Shown here: positions 33,401-42,813 of the stretch, one piece after another | Numbering within the stretch: the stretch's first letter is position 1 | Layout of the letters: each line of letters begins with the position of its first letter | DNA from: Trichaptum fuscoviolaceum | Lineage: Eukaryota > Basidiomycota > Agaricomycetes > Hymenochaetales > Trichaptaceae | Assembly: GCA_910574455.1 (NCBI GenBank) | Contig: CAJSYZ010000004.1 | Coordinates: forward strand, 682,001 to 746,000 | Length of the DNA: 64,000 nucleotides | Direction: 5' to 3' | The notes under the pieces: model-generated | Told to the model about the DNA's origin: nothing | Seen by the model: only the letters and a program-made list of their open reading frames with translations | Database searches by the model: none | Made by a program: the position numbers and the translations under genes

Positions 33401-34119
33401 ATGGTCAATATCATAAAAGAAGTGAGTAGATGTCAGTTTTTGATCTGAGATGGAGCCTGAGGCTTCTAATGACTTTCAGGCTAAAATTCTGCAAAGGAAG
33501 AACACCGAAGGAAATCAAGAGCTTCAAAACTCATTATCCGCACTCGCAGCTATGAGTATAGACGTTAAAAAGGATCGTGTTTTTCAAGAGCTAGTTAATA
33601 AAGGTGAAGCGTAAGTTGTATCAGTTCTCACAATTGTAATGTTGACTTGAAGAAAAGTTGATGTTCTAGGTTAAATGCGAAAACAGAGCTCCTTTTGCAG
33701 GAAGTACAGTCCTACAATGGCTTTCAGAAAAGGCTTCCTCGGTCCAAAACGGATAGCAAAGTGATCCCCCTAACAAGACTCGCTATAGAGTGTGAGGAGT
33801 TTATTGGTAGTCTAAAAGTATGTGCTTAATCATTCTCGAGATCCCCAGTACTTCATCACATCTCTTACACGTAAATTAGACTACAACAGATGATCGTAGA
33901 TCTGATACCCTGGCCATGGTTGGACTTCAGTCTCAGTCAGATTTTGTATACAGTACTTCTTGGCTCAGAGATCTTTCGTGGACTTTAATATTCCAATGTA
34001 TGTACGTTATCATCGAAGTGACGTCAATTATCAGCTGACAGCATATCAGGCCTGCGATTGCCTGGGTATGAGGATGCATGGGATACTCTTGCATTCAACC
34101 CAAAAGACTTCCTAGAATG

Positions 34120-34668
34120 TGTTACGTTCACGGCTTCGATGGACTTATCACGGAAATGATAAGTGACCAAAGCGTTGTTGGGTGAAGTAGCAAGTACAGT
34201 ATAGAGGGTCCGCTTTGTGAGGGTCTCTATACCGGAAGTCGTGGGTGAACAGAGTCTTTGGTACGTGATTGTAAAAGACTATAGGAGGATTGACTTAAGT
34301 GTCATCCTGGGGCGCTATGTACATGGCCTTATATACTACAGAGAACAATAGAGTGGAGCAAGGAATGAAACTACATCATCGCGGGTCAGAAGTGGAGTGA
34401 GTCCGTCATAGTGGCTCTAATTAATGGAGGATGATGTCAGATCGGAGCATAGGTGGAGTAGAGTGGAGTAGGATGATGTATCATCGGAGTGGAAGGTCCT
34501 GGGGCTCTCGGAGTGAAGGTGGAGCGAGTGGAGCCATCGGAGTGTGGAGTCAATGATGAAAGAATGATGCAATGTGTGTACGCACATGCAGGTAGAAAGG
34601 GTGAGAGAAAAAGATGAGGGGGAACATAAACAATGTGTAAACAAGGGTAAGCAGCTTGATGCGTAACA
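34120..34668 (-). repeat. 3' LTR-D
   Basis: 549 bp. In element sense it starts TGTTACGCATC and ends GAACGTAACA. The upstream purine tract (element sense, about 34669-34685) is weak (GACAGGGTAT). Confidence 0.95.
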
Positions 34669-34834
34669 ATACCCTGTCACTAAGATTGAAATTCCGTAGT
34701 AGCATAAGAATGCGAATGCGAGAATTTCAAAGAGAGGTACAACGCTATAGGATCAAGTTAAGATCAATAAGTAAAAGCGTAAGAGAGAGATAAATATCAG
34801 TCGCTATAGGGTCAAGTTAAGACCAATAAGGGGT

Positions 34835-35743
34835 TCAAGCGCTGGGTACATTGGTGACTGTCTGAGAGAAATCAAAGTTATTAAGGAAGAGTCGATACAT
34901 TGAAAGGAAATAGGGGTCGGTCCAGTCGATGGGGGCGTATGATGGTGGCGAAGTGAAGTCTTCCGGTCGAGGAGTGTTGACAATGTATGGCGGCGAAGGC
35001 GGCTGTATCGTTATGTCGGGCGGAGCCATGAGGGGTAATTCAGGAATGGCGAGGTCCTGAAGTTCCTGGTTGATCGTCTCAAGTTCTTCCTCTGTAGGGA
35101 GATAGAGCTGTTGATGAGGGCTAGGCGGCTGCGGAGCGGTTTCGAAGTTATGGAGTCGATCTAGGTCGAAGATCGGGACATGTAGCTGCTCGTGATATGC
35201 GTCGGGCGCAGCCTGCGGAGTGAGCTCGAGAGGGGAGGGATCGGCCATGGGTTGTGGTTCCGGGTCGGTGGGGACGTTGACCTTTCCGTTAACGATCTCC
35301 GAAGAGAGGAGCGATTGAAATTCGAATTCGTTGAACTGGTTCTCGAGTTGAGTAATAAGAACCTGATTCAAACGACGTACTAGTTCCTGATGTTCGAAGG
35401 TGTCAACCTTCTGTTGCGATCGTCGACTGCTCTCAAACAGATCCAGCATTGTCTCCAAAATGTCATACATTTGCTGAGTGGTGTAGACAATATGGGGAAG
35501 GGGGCTGACAGTGACATTCTGAGTGAGGTCGCGAAGTTTGCCATTATGCAGAAGCGTAGCTGCACATTGTCGTCGTGTCTGTAGTGTCTGTTGGAAGGTG
35601 ATGCCGGGTAGAAGTTGCTCGAGATCGGGAGGAGGAAGGGTGCCGTCAATGAATCGCTGTCGCGTTGGTTTGACATTTCGAGGATGAGGGGTTCGAAAGA
35701 CACGGTTCGGAAGTCCTTGACGAGTGTTGCGGATAGCTGGCAT
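34835..35743 (-). CDS. Family-D element ORF d (unknown, 302 aa)
   Basis: Fourth ORF downstream of pol. The likely start is the ATG at 35743 (MPAIRNTRQGLPNRVF), only 2 nt after the TAA of ORF c (TAACAATG). Basic N-terminal 40 residues, a middle helical region (QQMYDILETMLDLFESSRRS, ELVRRLNQVLITQLENQFNE) and a proline/acid-rich C-terminal third. No family recognised. It occupies the env position but lacks a signal peptide or membrane segment. Confidence 0.6.
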   Translation of the reverse strand: MPAIRNTRQGLPNRVFRTPHPRNVKPTRQRFIDGTLPPPDLEQLLPGITFQQTLQTRRQCAATLLHNGKLRDLTQNVTVSPLPHIVYTTQQMYDILETMLDLFESSRRSQQKVDTFEHQELVRRLNQVLITQLENQFNEFEFQSLLSSEIVNGKVNVPTDPEPQPMADPSPLELTPQAAPDAYHEQLHVPIFDLDRLHNFETAPQPPSPHQQLYLPTEEELETINQELQDLAIPELPLMAPPDITIQPPSPPYIVNTPRPEDFTSPPSYAPIDWTDPYFLSMYRLFLNNFDFSQTVTNVPSA

Positions 35744-35745
35744 TG

Positions 35746-36297
35746 TTAGTGAACGGGGCAATACCTGCAACAACTGCAGACACAGATGGGGTCTTCGTCG
35801 TAAGCTACGAAGTGTCGATGCGGTGTTCCTGCGTGTCGAACGCGTCGGCCTATCCAGGGGACGTAGGGGAGGTCGAGGAGGATGTGTAGGGCTTGTAGAA
35901 TCGGGGTGGCGTACTCCGGAGTGAAGAATGTGCGGCGGAGGACGAGGGTGGTGAGTTGGGGATGGGGATTGAGAGTCTTGAGTCGGCGGATGTTGATATA
36001 GTCGGAGTGGGAGGGGTCAAAGATATAGTGCCGGACGAGGTCGAAGGGACTGAGAGGGGGTAGAGTGGGAGAGGGCGGAGGGGAAGGGTAGTCGTTTTCC
36101 GGGTGTGCGGGTGTCAGTTGCGGGTGCCATGCTCCGTTTTGCCAATCGTTTGCATGATTGCCCCAGCCTGTTACCCAGAGGGGATCAATATCCTCAGCTG
36201 GTAGTAGAGGTCCGGGGTCAGTGGCTGCGAGGTTTTCTTCAGCGTCAAAAGGGGGCGCTTCGAACGTCGGAATAGGGGTGTCGAAGTTGAATGGCAT
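35746..36297 (-). CDS. Family-D element ORF c (unknown)
   Basis: The frame is open from 36519; an ATG at 36297 (MPFNFDTPIPTFEAPPFDAE) overlaps the end of ORF b by 53 nt and gives 183 aa. An earlier in-frame start at 36519 would give 257 aa. Proline-rich middle, then LVRHYIFDPSHSDYINIRRL and LTTLVLRRTFFTPEYATPIL; ends CVCSCCRYCPVH with clustered cysteines. No family recognised. Confidence 0.55.
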   Translation of the reverse strand: MPFNFDTPIPTFEAPPFDAEENLAATDPGPLLPAEDIDPLWVTGWGNHANDWQNGAWHPQLTPAHPENDYPSPPPSPTLPPLSPFDLVRHYIFDPSHSDYINIRRLKTLNPHPQLTTLVLRRTFFTPEYATPILQALHILLDLPYVPWIGRRVRHAGTPHRHFVAYDEDPICVCSCCRYCPVH

Positions 36298-36802
36298 GTC
36301 GAGTGGGGATGTTCTCTTTGTCTGAGTCCGGGTCGTCGGTAGTGTGACTGGTGAGTGATTCCGTGGAGGTAGTGGGACTATATGCGGGAGAGAAAGGTTC
36401 CAAGGGCGGAGGGGATGTGGAATCTCTGGAAGTAGAAGTTTCGGAGGTCTGAACGGATGCCGGTTGCCGGTGAATGAATCGGAATCCATTCGGAAGTTGT
36501 ACTGATCCTTCGAGGTCATTTGTCTTGACCATTTGAATTAGTATGTAGAGTCCTATTGAAAGGTGTGCCTGGTGTAGTGGAGTCGCATGGGTGAGAAGAG
36601 TATCGATGAAATCGATGAGGTGATTGAGCGGTGGAGTGTTGGGTTCTTCTTGTTGATGGATGAAATTGAATAGGTGGAAAATGAGTGTGGGTTGACGGTT
36701 GGTCGGAGTTTCTGCTGCTAGTGTGCGAAGGTCATTAAGGATTTGTTCTTTGCTTATCTCCGTGGGTGGAGGGTCGTCACGAAGGGGTTGTGGAGATGGC
36801 AT
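36245..36802 (-). CDS. Family-D element ORF b (unknown, 185 aa)
   Basis: Start ATG at 36802 (MPSPQPLRDDPPPTEISKEQ), 26 nt before the end of ORF a. Helical centre (ILNDLRTLAAETPTNRQPTL, FHLFNFIHQQ, LNHLIDFIDTLLTHA, GLYILIQM), Ser/Thr/Pro-rich C-terminal part ending SDVRSAPF. No family recognised. Confidence 0.55.
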   Translation of the reverse strand: MPSPQPLRDDPPPTEISKEQILNDLRTLAAETPTNRQPTLIFHLFNFIHQQEEPNTPPLNHLIDFIDTLLTHATPLHQAHLSIGLYILIQMVKTNDLEGSVQLPNGFRFIHRQPASVQTSETSTSRDSTSPPPLEPFSPAYSPTTSTESLTSHTTDDPDSDKENIPTRHAIQLRHPYSDVRSAPF

Positions 36803-37229
36803 CGGAGTAGGGCGGCGGCGGTTGATAGTGCGGTGTTGACGTGATAATGAACTGATTGTTCGGCCCATATCTGACTGTAATCTCCGGGGTGTCTCTTCGA
36901 TTAGATGAGGTGAATACAAATCGTTGAGAAAAGGTCCGATAGGGTCCTAGACCTTGGTCAATGCGTCGGAAAGACTCGTAAAGTAATTTCTGTGCAAGAT
37001 CCTTGATTTCCGGTCGGATATCAAGTGAGAGGATGTATGCGCAGAAGTTAGCGAGGTCTGCTGGCTTGATCATCTTGCTAAGCGTTGGTGTCTGGTTGAG
37101 GCTGATATACTTCTTGAGAGTTTGATGGATCGGAAGAATAACGGGTTGTTGTCTGATTCGGAGGTTTCTTTGAGTGGCGTCCTTAGTTTGTTCCGGATGC
37201 GGAATGAAATCAAATGCAAGTTCGGTCAT
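36777..37229 (-). CDS. Family-D element ORF a (unknown, 150 aa)
   Basis: The ATG at 37229-37227 overlaps the pol stop as ATGA. Product starts MTELAFDFIPHPEQTKDATQ, with helical centre (MIKPADLANFCAYILSLDIR, EIKDLAQKLLYESFRRI) and C-terminal PHYQPPPPYSDA, which contains a PPxY motif. An in-frame ATG further upstream (37331) lies inside pol. No family recognised. Confidence 0.6.
   Translation of the reverse strand: MTELAFDFIPHPEQTKDATQRNLRIRQQPVILPIHQTLKKYISLNQTPTLSKMIKPADLANFCAYILSLDIRPEIKDLAQKLLYESFRRIDQGLGPYRTFSQRFVFTSSNRRDTPEITVRYGPNNQFIITSTPHYQPPPPYSDAISTTPS
37226..37229 (-). promoter_or_regulatory. ATGA stop/start overlap between pol and ORF a
   Basis: AUG of ORF a and UGA of pol share two bases (A-UGA). 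This geometry is used for termination-reinitiation in several viral RNAs. Its use here is inference. Confidence 0.5.
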
Positions 37230-40200
37230 TTGATCCTGTGTGCCTTCTTGTATTCGGACAGAAGTTCCTGTGTATTCTCCAGTGAGTGTTCGGGTATCCA
37301 TTGGTTCTGTGATGTCGGGTATCCTAGCCATTTGACAAGATATTCACGCTTCTTCGGAGGTCCTCGGTGATTGAGTATTGCTTCAACTTCATATTCTTCT
37401 TCTCCTTCGATAAGTTCGGGTGGCGGTCGTGTGTAAGATGGTCCATGTTCGTCCGTTTCCTTGTGTGGAGTGAGAAGAGAAGCATGAAATACTGGATGTA
37501 TTTTCCAATGCTCTGGTAGATCGAGTTGATAGACATTGTCCCTGAGCTTCTTGATGATCGTAAAGGGTCCTTCTCGTTTAGATTGGAATTTCGAGGGTAG
37601 TCCGGTTCGTCGGAGGTTCCTGGCTTCTAACCATACACTTTGTCCTTCTTCCAAGGGCTGGAAGTGTGATTCTTGTGTCTCACGCTGGAATTCTTGTGCG
37701 AGAGTTAGAGCTGCTTCGGCTTCGGTTCGGAGTTCCAATATCTTGATTAAGCGAGTTTGGAGTGTGGGGATGTTACTGTCAATCTCGGATTTTTCCGTAG
37801 GAAATGATGTTGGGTCGTATCCCATGAGTAATCGGAAAGGGGTCTGCTCTGTGGTGGAATGCTTGCGATTGTTGTGAGTGAATTCCATCATTGGTATGTA
37901 TCGTGACCAATGTTGGGGGTGGTTTGCTGCGTAAATTCGGAAGTATGCTTCGATCTCCTGGTTTGTTCGTTCTGCTTGTCCATCAGTTTGTGGGTGATAT
38001 GCTGTAGACATAGCCTGCTTGATGTGCAGTAAGCGGCATAGCTGTCTGAATAGTGTCGATGCAAATTGGGGTCCACGATCTGAGATTATTTTCCTGGGTA
38101 ATCCAAATCGTTTGTAGACATTGTTGATGTAGAGTTGTGCGGTATCGAGTGCGGTGATCGTCTTGTTGCATGGGGTGAGTACTATTGCCTTGGTGCAATC
38201 GTGATCCACAATAACACATATGCTGTCATAGCCATTTGATTCCGGTAGGTCGGTAATGAAATCAATATTGACTGTAGCAAAGGGGTATGTGTCTTTGTCT
38301 GCGATGATCGGGCTGAGCGGAGGTACGAGTGGATGGTGATTTATCTTCATCTGTTGGCAAATTGCGCATCCTTGCACATATTTCGAAATGAACTGCTGCA
38401 TGCGGGGCCAGTAGTAGGTACGTCGAATTTGTTCCATTGTGTTTGCTATTCCTGGGTGATTTCGCGTAGGGAGGTCATGATGAAGTCGTAAGATGTTTCT
38501 CATGATTTCCTTGTTCTTCGGAACATAGATCTTGTTCCTAAAGTGTACAAGGTTATCCTTGATTGAGAAGTCGTTCATCTTTGGTTTCGTGAGGGGGAGT
38601 TCTTTCTGAATGAGTGTCATTGCTTTCTGAATGTCGCCTGTTTCGAGTCGAATCTTGTCATGAAGTTCGTCGATGTCAATGGTGTTTCGATCGTCATCGT
38701 CCTGTTCTTCTATTTCGGCTTCGAGTATTTCCATCTCTTGAATGAAAACCTTTTCTGGTAGAAGTGTAACTTCGTTGTTGAGTTCTCCTTCCGTTTTAAA
38801 TTGGTCGGGTCTCCGGGAAAGGGCATCGGATTGGATCATGTGTTTTCCGGGGACTGCTTGGATTTGGAGGGGGTAACGTGAAAGTTCGTTCTGCCATCGG
38901 GCTTGTCGAGGGGTTAATCGTTGTGGTTGTCGCCAATAAGTTAGGTTCTTGTGATCACAATGTACTGTGATAACGTGTGGGCTGCCTAATAGATAGTGTC
39001 GCCATGTCTGTAATGCGCGGATTATAGCAAATAGTTCCCTGTCGTATATTTGCCAGTTTCGTTGCGTCGGATTAAGTGCTTGGGAGATGTATCCAATTGG
39101 TCGTAATTGATTATCCTTGTCGAGTTGTCGTAGTACTGCACCAGTAGCTACGGCTGAAGCGTCGGTTTCGAGGTAGAATGGCTTGTTCGGGTCGGGTTGC
39201 ATAAGGAGTGGTTGTTTTGAGAATAAGTCCTTGAGTGTTTGAAAAGCATGTTGTTGTCGGTCGGTCCAGGCGAATGGTATGTTTTTGCGTTTTAGTTGAT
39301 CGAGAGGTCGGCATATGGTGGCATAATGGGGAATGAATCGCCTGTAGAAGTTTGTAAATCCTGTGAATGATCGTATGTCTCGTAGATTCTTCGGTGTTGG
39401 CCAGTCAACTATTCCTTGTATCTTCGTCGGGTCAGTCTTGATCTGTGACTCGGAGATAATGTATCCTAGGAATGGGACTTCGGTCTGGTGGAATCGGCAT
39501 TTGGCGGGTTTGAGATATAGCTTGTGTTTCTTGAGGACGTCGAAAACTTCGAGGGTATTTGAGATAAGTTGTTGCATAGTGGCGGCATGGATCATAATGT
39601 CGTCCATGTAAACAATACACTTGTTTTCGCGGATTTGCTTCGCAAGTATATCATTCATGAAACGTTGAAAGGTGGCGGGTGAATTGCATAGGCCAAAGAA
39701 CATAACTGTTGGTTGAAAGTGTCCTTCTTCGCAGTTGAATGCGGCTTTCCATTGGTCTTCTTCCTTGATTCGAATGTTGTGGTATCCTTGTCGAATATCG
39801 AGGGTAGTGAAGTACTTGGATCCTTGGAGTTGATTCAATAGTGTCTGGGTGTTCGGTATCGGAAATCCATCGCGGATTGTGTGCTCGTTAAGATATCGAT
39901 AATCCTGAATTGGTCGGAGGGTTCCATCCTTCTTGCTGATGAAGAATAATGGTGAGGCCATCGGTGATGCGGAGGGTTTAATGAATCCTTTCTTGAGTAG
40001 GTCATTAATAAGGTCACGGAGTATGGGTCTTTGGTGGTACGGAGTATTGTAGGTTTTGAAGATTTTCGGTATAAAGGAGGGTTTTGTCTTGATTTCATGG
40101 TCGTAAGGTCGTGCTGGTGGATATGTTTGGATTTCTTTTTCGGAGAAGATGTTGGCATAGGGCATATATTCCTTTGGGATGTCGAGTTTTTCTGGTGGTG

Positions 40201-40663
40201 GTAGTTTCTGTTGTTTTTCTTGTTCCATTCGGGTTGAAATCGTAATCTTGTTTATGGTGATTGCATTGTTTCCCCAGTCTATCTTTGGTTTAGCTTGTTT
40301 AAACCAAGGTAGACCTAGTATAACGTCGTCCTTTGGGATATGAGTGAGGTAGAAATGTGGTGAAAGAGTGTGGGGGTGTGTGATGTGGATTCGAGTTCGT
40401 TTGGTGACACTGCCTTCTGTGTTGAGTGTACCATCGGCGTTACTGACTAGTATGGGTTTGTCGATTTTCTGCGTTTTTAGTTTGAGTTTGTTGGCTAGTT
40501 TTGAGTTGATGAAATTGAGTTGTGCTCCGGTGTCGAGTAGAGCTGAGAGTGTGTGAGGTTGTCCGTTAATGAGTACCGTGATGGGTATGCGAAAAGAGCG
40601 AGTGTTTCCGTTGATAGTGATGGTGTTGAGTTGAATCGGATTAACCAACTCGGAGTTGATCAA
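37226..40663 (-). CDS. Family-D pol: protease, RT, RNase H, integrase, chromodomain
   Basis: About 1145 aa, uninterrupted. Protease ALLDTGAQLNFI (about 41-52); RT with KKDGTLRPIQDYR, FTTLDIRQGYHNI and CIVYMDDIMI; RNase H starting YLETDASAVATGAVL; zinc-binding HHCC (HHDLPTRNHPG ... CAICQQMK); integrase core DFITDLPES ... IVDHDCTKA, IISDRGPQFAS, GQAERTNQEI; C-terminal chromodomain EEEYEVEAILNHR...YLVKWLGYPTSQNQWIPEH (about 1085-1135). The frame begins at a TTG just after the slippery heptamer; no ATG, consistent with synthesis as Gag-Pol by -1 frameshifting. The stop overlaps ORF a. Confidence 0.96.
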   Translation of the reverse strand: MINSELVNPIQLNTITINGNTRSFRIPITVLINGQPHTLSALLDTGAQLNFINSKLANKLKLKTQKIDKPILVSNADGTLNTEGSVTKRTRIHITHPHTLSPHFYLTHIPKDDVILGLPWFKQAKPKIDWGNNAITINKITISTRMEQEKQQKLPPPEKLDIPKEYMPYANIFSEKEIQTYPPARPYDHEIKTKPSFIPKIFKTYNTPYHQRPILRDLINDLLKKGFIKPSASPMASPLFFISKKDGTLRPIQDYRYLNEHTIRDGFPIPNTQTLLNQLQGSKYFTTLDIRQGYHNIRIKEEDQWKAAFNCEEGHFQPTVMFFGLCNSPATFQRFMNDILAKQIRENKCIVYMDDIMIHAATMQQLISNTLEVFDVLKKHKLYLKPAKCRFHQTEVPFLGYIISESQIKTDPTKIQGIVDWPTPKNLRDIRSFTGFTNFYRRFIPHYATICRPLDQLKRKNIPFAWTDRQQHAFQTLKDLFSKQPLLMQPDPNKPFYLETDASAVATGAVLRQLDKDNQLRPIGYISQALNPTQRNWQIYDRELFAIIRALQTWRHYLLGSPHVITVHCDHKNLTYWRQPQRLTPRQARWQNELSRYPLQIQAVPGKHMIQSDALSRRPDQFKTEGELNNEVTLLPEKVFIQEMEILEAEIEEQDDDDRNTIDIDELHDKIRLETGDIQKAMTLIQKELPLTKPKMNDFSIKDNLVHFRNKIYVPKNKEIMRNILRLHHDLPTRNHPGIANTMEQIRRTYYWPRMQQFISKYVQGCAICQQMKINHHPLVPPLSPIIADKDTYPFATVNIDFITDLPESNGYDSICVIVDHDCTKAIVLTPCNKTITALDTAQLYINNVYKRFGLPRKIISDRGPQFASTLFRQLCRLLHIKQAMSTAYHPQTDGQAERTNQEIEAYFRIYAANHPQHWSRYIPMMEFTHNNRKHSTTEQTPFRLLMGYDPTSFPTEKSEIDSNIPTLQTRLIKILELRTEAEAALTLAQEFQRETQESHFQPLEEGQSVWLEARNLRRTGLPSKFQSKREGPFTIIKKLRDNVYQLDLPEHWKIHPVFHASLLTPHKETDEHGPSYTRPPPELIEGEEEYEVEAILNHRGPPKKREYLVKWLGYPTSQNQWIPEHSLENTQELLSEYKKAHRIK

Positions 40664-42798
40664 AAATTTCCATCATCATCGTCAAAATCGTCGTTGTCAT
40701 CATTGGGATCTGGCATTTCGTCTAGCATGTTGAACAATGCTTCCTGTTCCTGTCCATTGAGGTCTGTCATCATTTCATGGATCTGGATTGCGCGTTCAGC
40801 AATCAAATCGTCCGGGTCATCGGGTTCTTCGTCAAGTTCCATCGAGTTGATGTTTCGCTTCTTGAATCGTCCATTGTTTCGTCTGAAGTTGTTCTGGAAT
40901 TTCCTTGGGGATTTTCCTGAGCTTCGGAACTTCGAGGTGCGTGCGGGACGCGAAGGGCATTTGTTTGCAAAATGTCCTGCCTTCTTGCAGTAGAAACAGA
41001 GTCCATCTGCTTGCGCTTTCTTCTTTTCTTCGGGCGTAAGCTTGTTGAAGTACATCGCATAGAGCTTGAATGATTCTTCGAGAGTTTCAGGTTCCTCGGG
41101 TTGATCTGACTCGGGTTCAGAATCTATGTCCATCTCGTTGAGTCGTCGTCTGTGAAATTTGTTGAATCGAGGTCGATTATATGAAGATTGTCCATAACGG
41201 TTGCGGAGTCGATTGAACGGGCGGTTGTCCTGATAGATCTCCTCGTATGATTTTCCTATCTTCCTGGCTGCTTCGTAGTATGGTGCCATTATCTTTATTC
41301 CATTGTCTGGAACTGGGATATCCTTCTGAAGTAGTGCGGTTCGCGTATGTCGCAGTAATCCATTCTTGAACATGGAAAAGAGTACTGTGAAGTTGGTGAT
41401 GTTTGCTTCACGTGCGAGTCGCTGGAAGTTATGAATGTAATCGTCGATTTTGTCCGTAGGTGCTTGCTTAAGGCTAGAGAGTTCCTTGAATGCGTCGGCG
41501 ATGTAATCGGTGGAAATGAAGTGTGACTTGAATTTGTCAACGAATTGTTGCCAAGTCATAACCCATTGTGCATTGTCCTGTTCGTCTTTAACATTCTTTG
41601 CAAAGATTGCAGCGGGTCCTTCGGTGCAAAAGGAGAGTGCAAATCGTATTTTGCGTTGATCAGTTGCATAGTCCAAATCGTTAAGTGCCAAGTAGTTTTC
41701 AACAAGGCTAAGCCATCGGCTAGCTTCGCTTCGTTTGCCGGTAAAGTTAAAAGGTTTGTTTGCTCCGGTGCCTCGTGGTTGATGGTCTGCTTGATCGGCC
41801 ATTTCGACTATCACTGGGGTTCCTGGGGGTGTAGGTGACGGTGGGGGTGGGGGTGGCTGTGGAAGGTTTTCCTGATCGGGGTGTTCGTCGTTTTCCAGAA
41901 TTGCGGGTACAGGTGAGCTTCGGTTACTATTGTTGGCGTTAACCGATGTAGATCCTGCGGCTGAGTGTGCAGATCCTTCGGCGGTGTGTGCCGTGTCCTC
42001 GGCTTCTGAGTCTTCTTCTGATTCGTCTGAAGTTTCTGCTTCAGATTCTCGTCTGCGTCTTCTGAGTTCAGCTTCCTCTTTCTCTAGTTGCTTGAGAGTG
42101 AGGATAGTTTGTGTCTCCTGCGAAGTGTAGTTCTTGGGAAGTGGAGTCCAAGTGGGTATCCAAGTTGCGCCTTCTTCAAATCTGGTGTCAATGCGGAGTC
42201 CTTCGAATTGTCCTACAAGTTCTGGTTCTTCGGATTCGAGTTCAGAAACAGGTGCGGGTGTTTCAGCCTTCGGTTGGGTGAATGTGAGGAGTGGGGAGGT
42301 TTGTTCAGCTTTAGGTGCTGCTGCTGCTGCGTAAGATAATGAGGGTAGTGCTGTCGATTCAGCGGGTGGTGCTTCGGTTTTAGCTGGTGGTGCTTCTGGT
42401 TGAGTAGTGGTTAATGGCGAGTGTTGTGAAGGAGCGGGTGATGCGAGTTGAGAAGAAACAACTCTGGGTGAGTTAAGTCGACTGCCTGTTCTTGATGTTC
42501 TTGCAAGTATCTGGTTGATTTCTTCCTGACTGGGTTCGATTCCTGCGTACCAAGTATTAACCTGTTTGTAGTATGTGGGTGGGTTCTTGATGGTATGTGA
42601 GATTGCTCTCCAGGTGTCGTGTCCTGAGTGAAAATGAAGGTAGACTTTTCTTCTGGATTTGTCAAGTCTGTACCAGGCTCGGTTTACTGGGTCAAATTCA
42701 GCGTTTTCTGGGCGGGTAACTCCAACGGGTACTTGTGCTGCTATGGGTATATATTTTCCTGGGACTGGTGGTCTGTCTTTCGGCGCCAGTTTAACGAG
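40660..42798 (-). CDS. Family-D gag (capsid and zinc knuckle)
   Basis: Open for 713 codons between a TAA (42801-42799) and a TGA (40662-40660). First part Pro/Ala/Glu-rich, then an RRRRRESEAE stretch and a poly-proline segment. The retrotransposon gag capsid region begins near the ATG at 41802 (MADQADHQPRGTGANKPFNF ... SRWLSLVENYL, WQQFVDKFKSHFI, DDYIHNFQRLAREA). One CCHC knuckle CFYCKKAGHFANKC lies at about 41010-40970, with an acidic tail DDNDDFDDDDGNF. No ATG exists in this frame before 41802, so either that ATG or a non-AUG/readthrough start is used. Confidence 0.85.
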   Translation of the reverse strand, partial: LVKLAPKDRPPVPGKYIPIAAQVPVGVTRPENAEFDPVNRAWYRLDKSRRKVYLHFHSGHDTWRAISHTIKNPPTYYKQVNTWYAGIEPSQEEINQILARTSRTGSRLNSPRVVSSQLASPAPSQHSPLTTTQPEAPPAKTEAPPAESTALPSLSYAAAAAPKAEQTSPLLTFTQPKAETPAPVSELESEEPELVGQFEGLRIDTRFEEGATWIPTWTPLPKNYTSQETQTILTLKQLEKEEAELRRRRRESEAETSDESEEDSEAEDTAHTAEGSAHSAAGSTSVNANNSNRSSPVPAILENDEHPDQENLPQPPPPPPSPTPPGTPVIVEMADQADHQPRGTGANKPFNFTGKRSEASRWLSLVENYLALNDLDYATDQRKIRFALSFCTEGPAAIFAKNVKDEQDNAQWVMTWQQFVDKFKSHFISTDYIADAFKELSSLKQAPTDKIDDYIHNFQRLAREANITNFTVLFSMFKNGLLRHTRTALLQKDIPVPDNGIKIMAPYYEAARKIGKSYEEIYQDNRPFNRLRNRYGQSSYNRPRFNKFHRRRLNEMDIDSEPESDQPEEPETLEESFKLYAMYFNKLTPEEKKKAQADGLCFYCKKAGHFANKCPSRPARTSKFRSSGKSPRKFQNNFRRNNGRFKKRNINSMELDEEPDDPDDLIAERAIQIHEMMTDLNGQEQEALFNMLDEMPDPNDDNDDFDDDDGNF
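40663..40669 (-). promoter_or_regulatory. Candidate -1 ribosomal frameshift site (AAATTTT), gag/pol
   Basis: The gag reading frame ends GGA AAT TTT TGA. A AAT TTT is an X-XXY-YYZ slippery heptamer, and the pol frame lies exactly at -1. No frameshift assay or structure prediction is available here. Confidence 0.7.
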
Positions 42799-42813
42799 TT
42801 ACTGAATTTTAAT

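Noticed and set aside
34835..37331. Envelope gene for the family-D element
   Set aside because: No signal peptide, transmembrane segment or glycoprotein-like cysteine pattern in any of the four ORFs; position alone is not enough.
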